Assembly: GCA_920105625.2 (NCBI GenBank)
Contig: OV050033.1
Coordinates: forward strand, 52,720,780-52,784,779
DNA from: Clusia tigrina
Lineage: Eukaryota; Arthropoda; Insecta; Diptera; Clusiidae
Reading direction: 5' to 3'
Length of the DNA stretch: 64,000 nucleotides
Shown: in pieces, positions 62,640-64,000 of the stretch
Layout of the letters: each line of letters opens with the position of its first letter
Position numbering within the stretch: the first letter of the stretch is position 1
Program-made: the position numbers and the translations under genes
Notes under the pieces: generated by a model
What the model was told of the DNA's origin: nothing
The model's input: only the letters and a program-made list of their open reading frames with translations
Databases searched by the model: none

Positions 62640-64000
62640 TTTTAATTACTTTATAGTATTTCTTTATAACTTTGAAATTATTATAGTGTGTAATATAAGC
62701 CCTTTTAGCCATATAAAAGTCTTGAATGACTTCATTATGAAGTTACAAGTGTTATAGTTAGTAGAAGTAGAAAAACGAACCAAATAAGAATTTTGAATGT
62801 TTTCATTATAAAGTTATAAACGTTATAATAAAGTGGCAAAGCTAACTAAATAAGAATTTTGGTTGATTTCCTTATAAAGTCAGAAGTGCTATAGCAACAG
62901 TAGCAAAACGAACTAAAGAAGAATTTTTGTTGATTTCATAGGAAAGAGAGAACTTTTATAGTAAAAGTGGTAAAGCTAATTAAATCAGAATCTTGGTTGA
63001 CTTCTTTATAAAGTAACAAGTGTTTTAGTAGAACTGGCGAAGCGAACTACATTAGGAATTTTCAATTTTAAAAATGGTATTGTAAAAGTTCCAAGCGAAC
63101 TAGATTTGAATTTTTAATGTCTTCATAGTATTTCGTTACAACGGGAAAAGAGTTATAGTGTGTATTATAGTTCATTTGTAGAACATCTAGAATGACTTCA
63201 TTATAAAGTTAAAATGTTATAGAAAAACTTGCAAAGCGAACTATATTACAATTTGAATGAGCTTATTATAAGGTCGAAAGTGTTATAGTAGAAGTGGCAA
63301 AGCGAACTATATAAAAGTTCACAGTATTTTATTATAACGTTAAAAGTATTATATAAGTTAAGTATTTTATAAATTTATAGTATTGTGCTATAACGTTAAA
63401 AGTGCTATAGTATGTATTATAAGTCCTTTCTACGAAGAGCGAGTTTTAAATAATTTTATTATAAATTTAAAAGTGATTTTGTAAAATTCCTCTATATTAG
63501 AATTTTGAACGAACAAATCATTATAAAGCTAAAAGTGTTATAGTAAAGGTAGGAAAGCAAACTAAATTAGAATTTTGATTAAGTTGATTATAAAGTGAAA
63601 AGTGTAAAAGTAACAAAGCATAGTAGATAAAAAATTCCATTGACATCTTTATAAAGTTAAAATTGTTATAGTAACAGCAGCAAAATGAACCAAATAAGAA
63701 TTTTGATTGACTGCATTATGAAGATAAAAGTGTTATAGTAACAAGTCTCAAAGAAAACTTTATTAGAATTCTGAATGACTACATTATAACTTTAAAAGTG
63801 TTATAGGGAAAGTAATAAAGCTAATAAGATAAGAAATTTTGTGGACTGCACTATGAAGTTATGACTGTTATAGTAAAATTAGCATTATAGTTTCCAATAT
63901 AAGTCATTTTAATTAGATAATAATTTGCAAGACTTCGCACTATTTCGTTATACAGTCAAAAGTGTTATTGTAAACGTAAGTCCTTTCAGTCCATTAATGG
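62640..64000 (+). repeat. ~67-bp AT-rich satellite-like array running off the window end
   Basis: The phrase AAGTGTTATAGTAAAAGTGG recurs about every 67 bp (near 62,752, 62,820, 62,888, 62,955, 63,021, 63,278, 63,538, 63,667, 63,734, 63,800, 63,866, 63,960). It alternates with AAAGCGAACTAAATTAGAATTTTG and TGACTTCATTATAAAGTT blocks. About 19 units are visible, diverged by substitutions and small indels. The array is cut by the window edge. Confidence 0.88.

Overview
The window looks like AT-rich, non-coding DNA from a brachyceran fly, most likely a tephritid fruit fly. The grounds are mixed. Seen directly: no operon-like or dense coding structure, many dinucleotide and trinucleotide microsatellites, and insect-type transposon relics. 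Known: a mariner of the DD41D (rosa/Crmar2) type is described from Ceratitis. Inferred: the family-level placement. I found no host protein-coding exon, rRNA or functional tRNA that I would defend. The only reading frame above 200 codons with a recognisable product is a transposon fragment.

The recognisable protein-coding sequence is transposon-derived. At least eleven pieces are the 3' ends of 5'-truncated non-LTR retrotransposons (RNase H domain, C-terminal CCHC zinc knuckle and a short conserved 3' UTR). They lie on both strands near 1.8, 2.4, 10.3-11.4, 20.6, 25.5, 27.1-27.6, 30.6-31.5, 33.0-34.8, 38.1-38.4, 47.7-48.5, 55.0-55.3 and 58.5-58.7 kb. The youngest (33,036-34,163, minus strand) has an uninterrupted 313-codon frame and a perfect 13-bp target-site duplication. 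A BEL/Pao integrase fragment lies at 32.4-32.8 kb. A 913-bp deletion derivative of a DD41D mariner lies at 41,221-42,133, with 24-bp inverted repeats and TA on both sides. A weak tRNA-derived SINE-like family is scattered at 18.4, 43.3, 58.2, 59.3 and 59.5 kb.

Tandem repeats are the second theme. There are four unrelated degenerate satellites: a ~70-bp unit at 5.25-5.9 kb, a GAGTCATGAAGAA-type minisatellite at 9.4-10.2 and 15.0-15.8 kb, a 41-bp unit at 43.8-44.96 kb, and a 67-bp unit from 62.7 kb to the window end. The two minisatellite arrays sit inside a 1.18-kb direct duplication (9,136-10,315 and 14,745-15,923) that is about 98% identical. One copy is bracketed by a 15-bp near-perfect direct repeat. 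There are also long (TA)n, (GT)n and (GA)n tracts, and short exact-period arrays of 10, 9 and 5 bp.

Between the repeat-rich blocks are islands of complex single-copy sequence with CAG/CAA/GTT runs and Drosophila-like intron or enhancer texture. They lie at about 6.0-7.9, 16.2-17.8, 20.9-24.1, 28.6-30.0, 38.6-39.7, 45.0-46.7, 52.0-52.7, 55.7-56.6 and 60.2-62.6 kb. I read the window as part of a large intron or an intergenic regulatory landscape. Transposons and satellites have accumulated between the islands but not inside them. That reading is inference.
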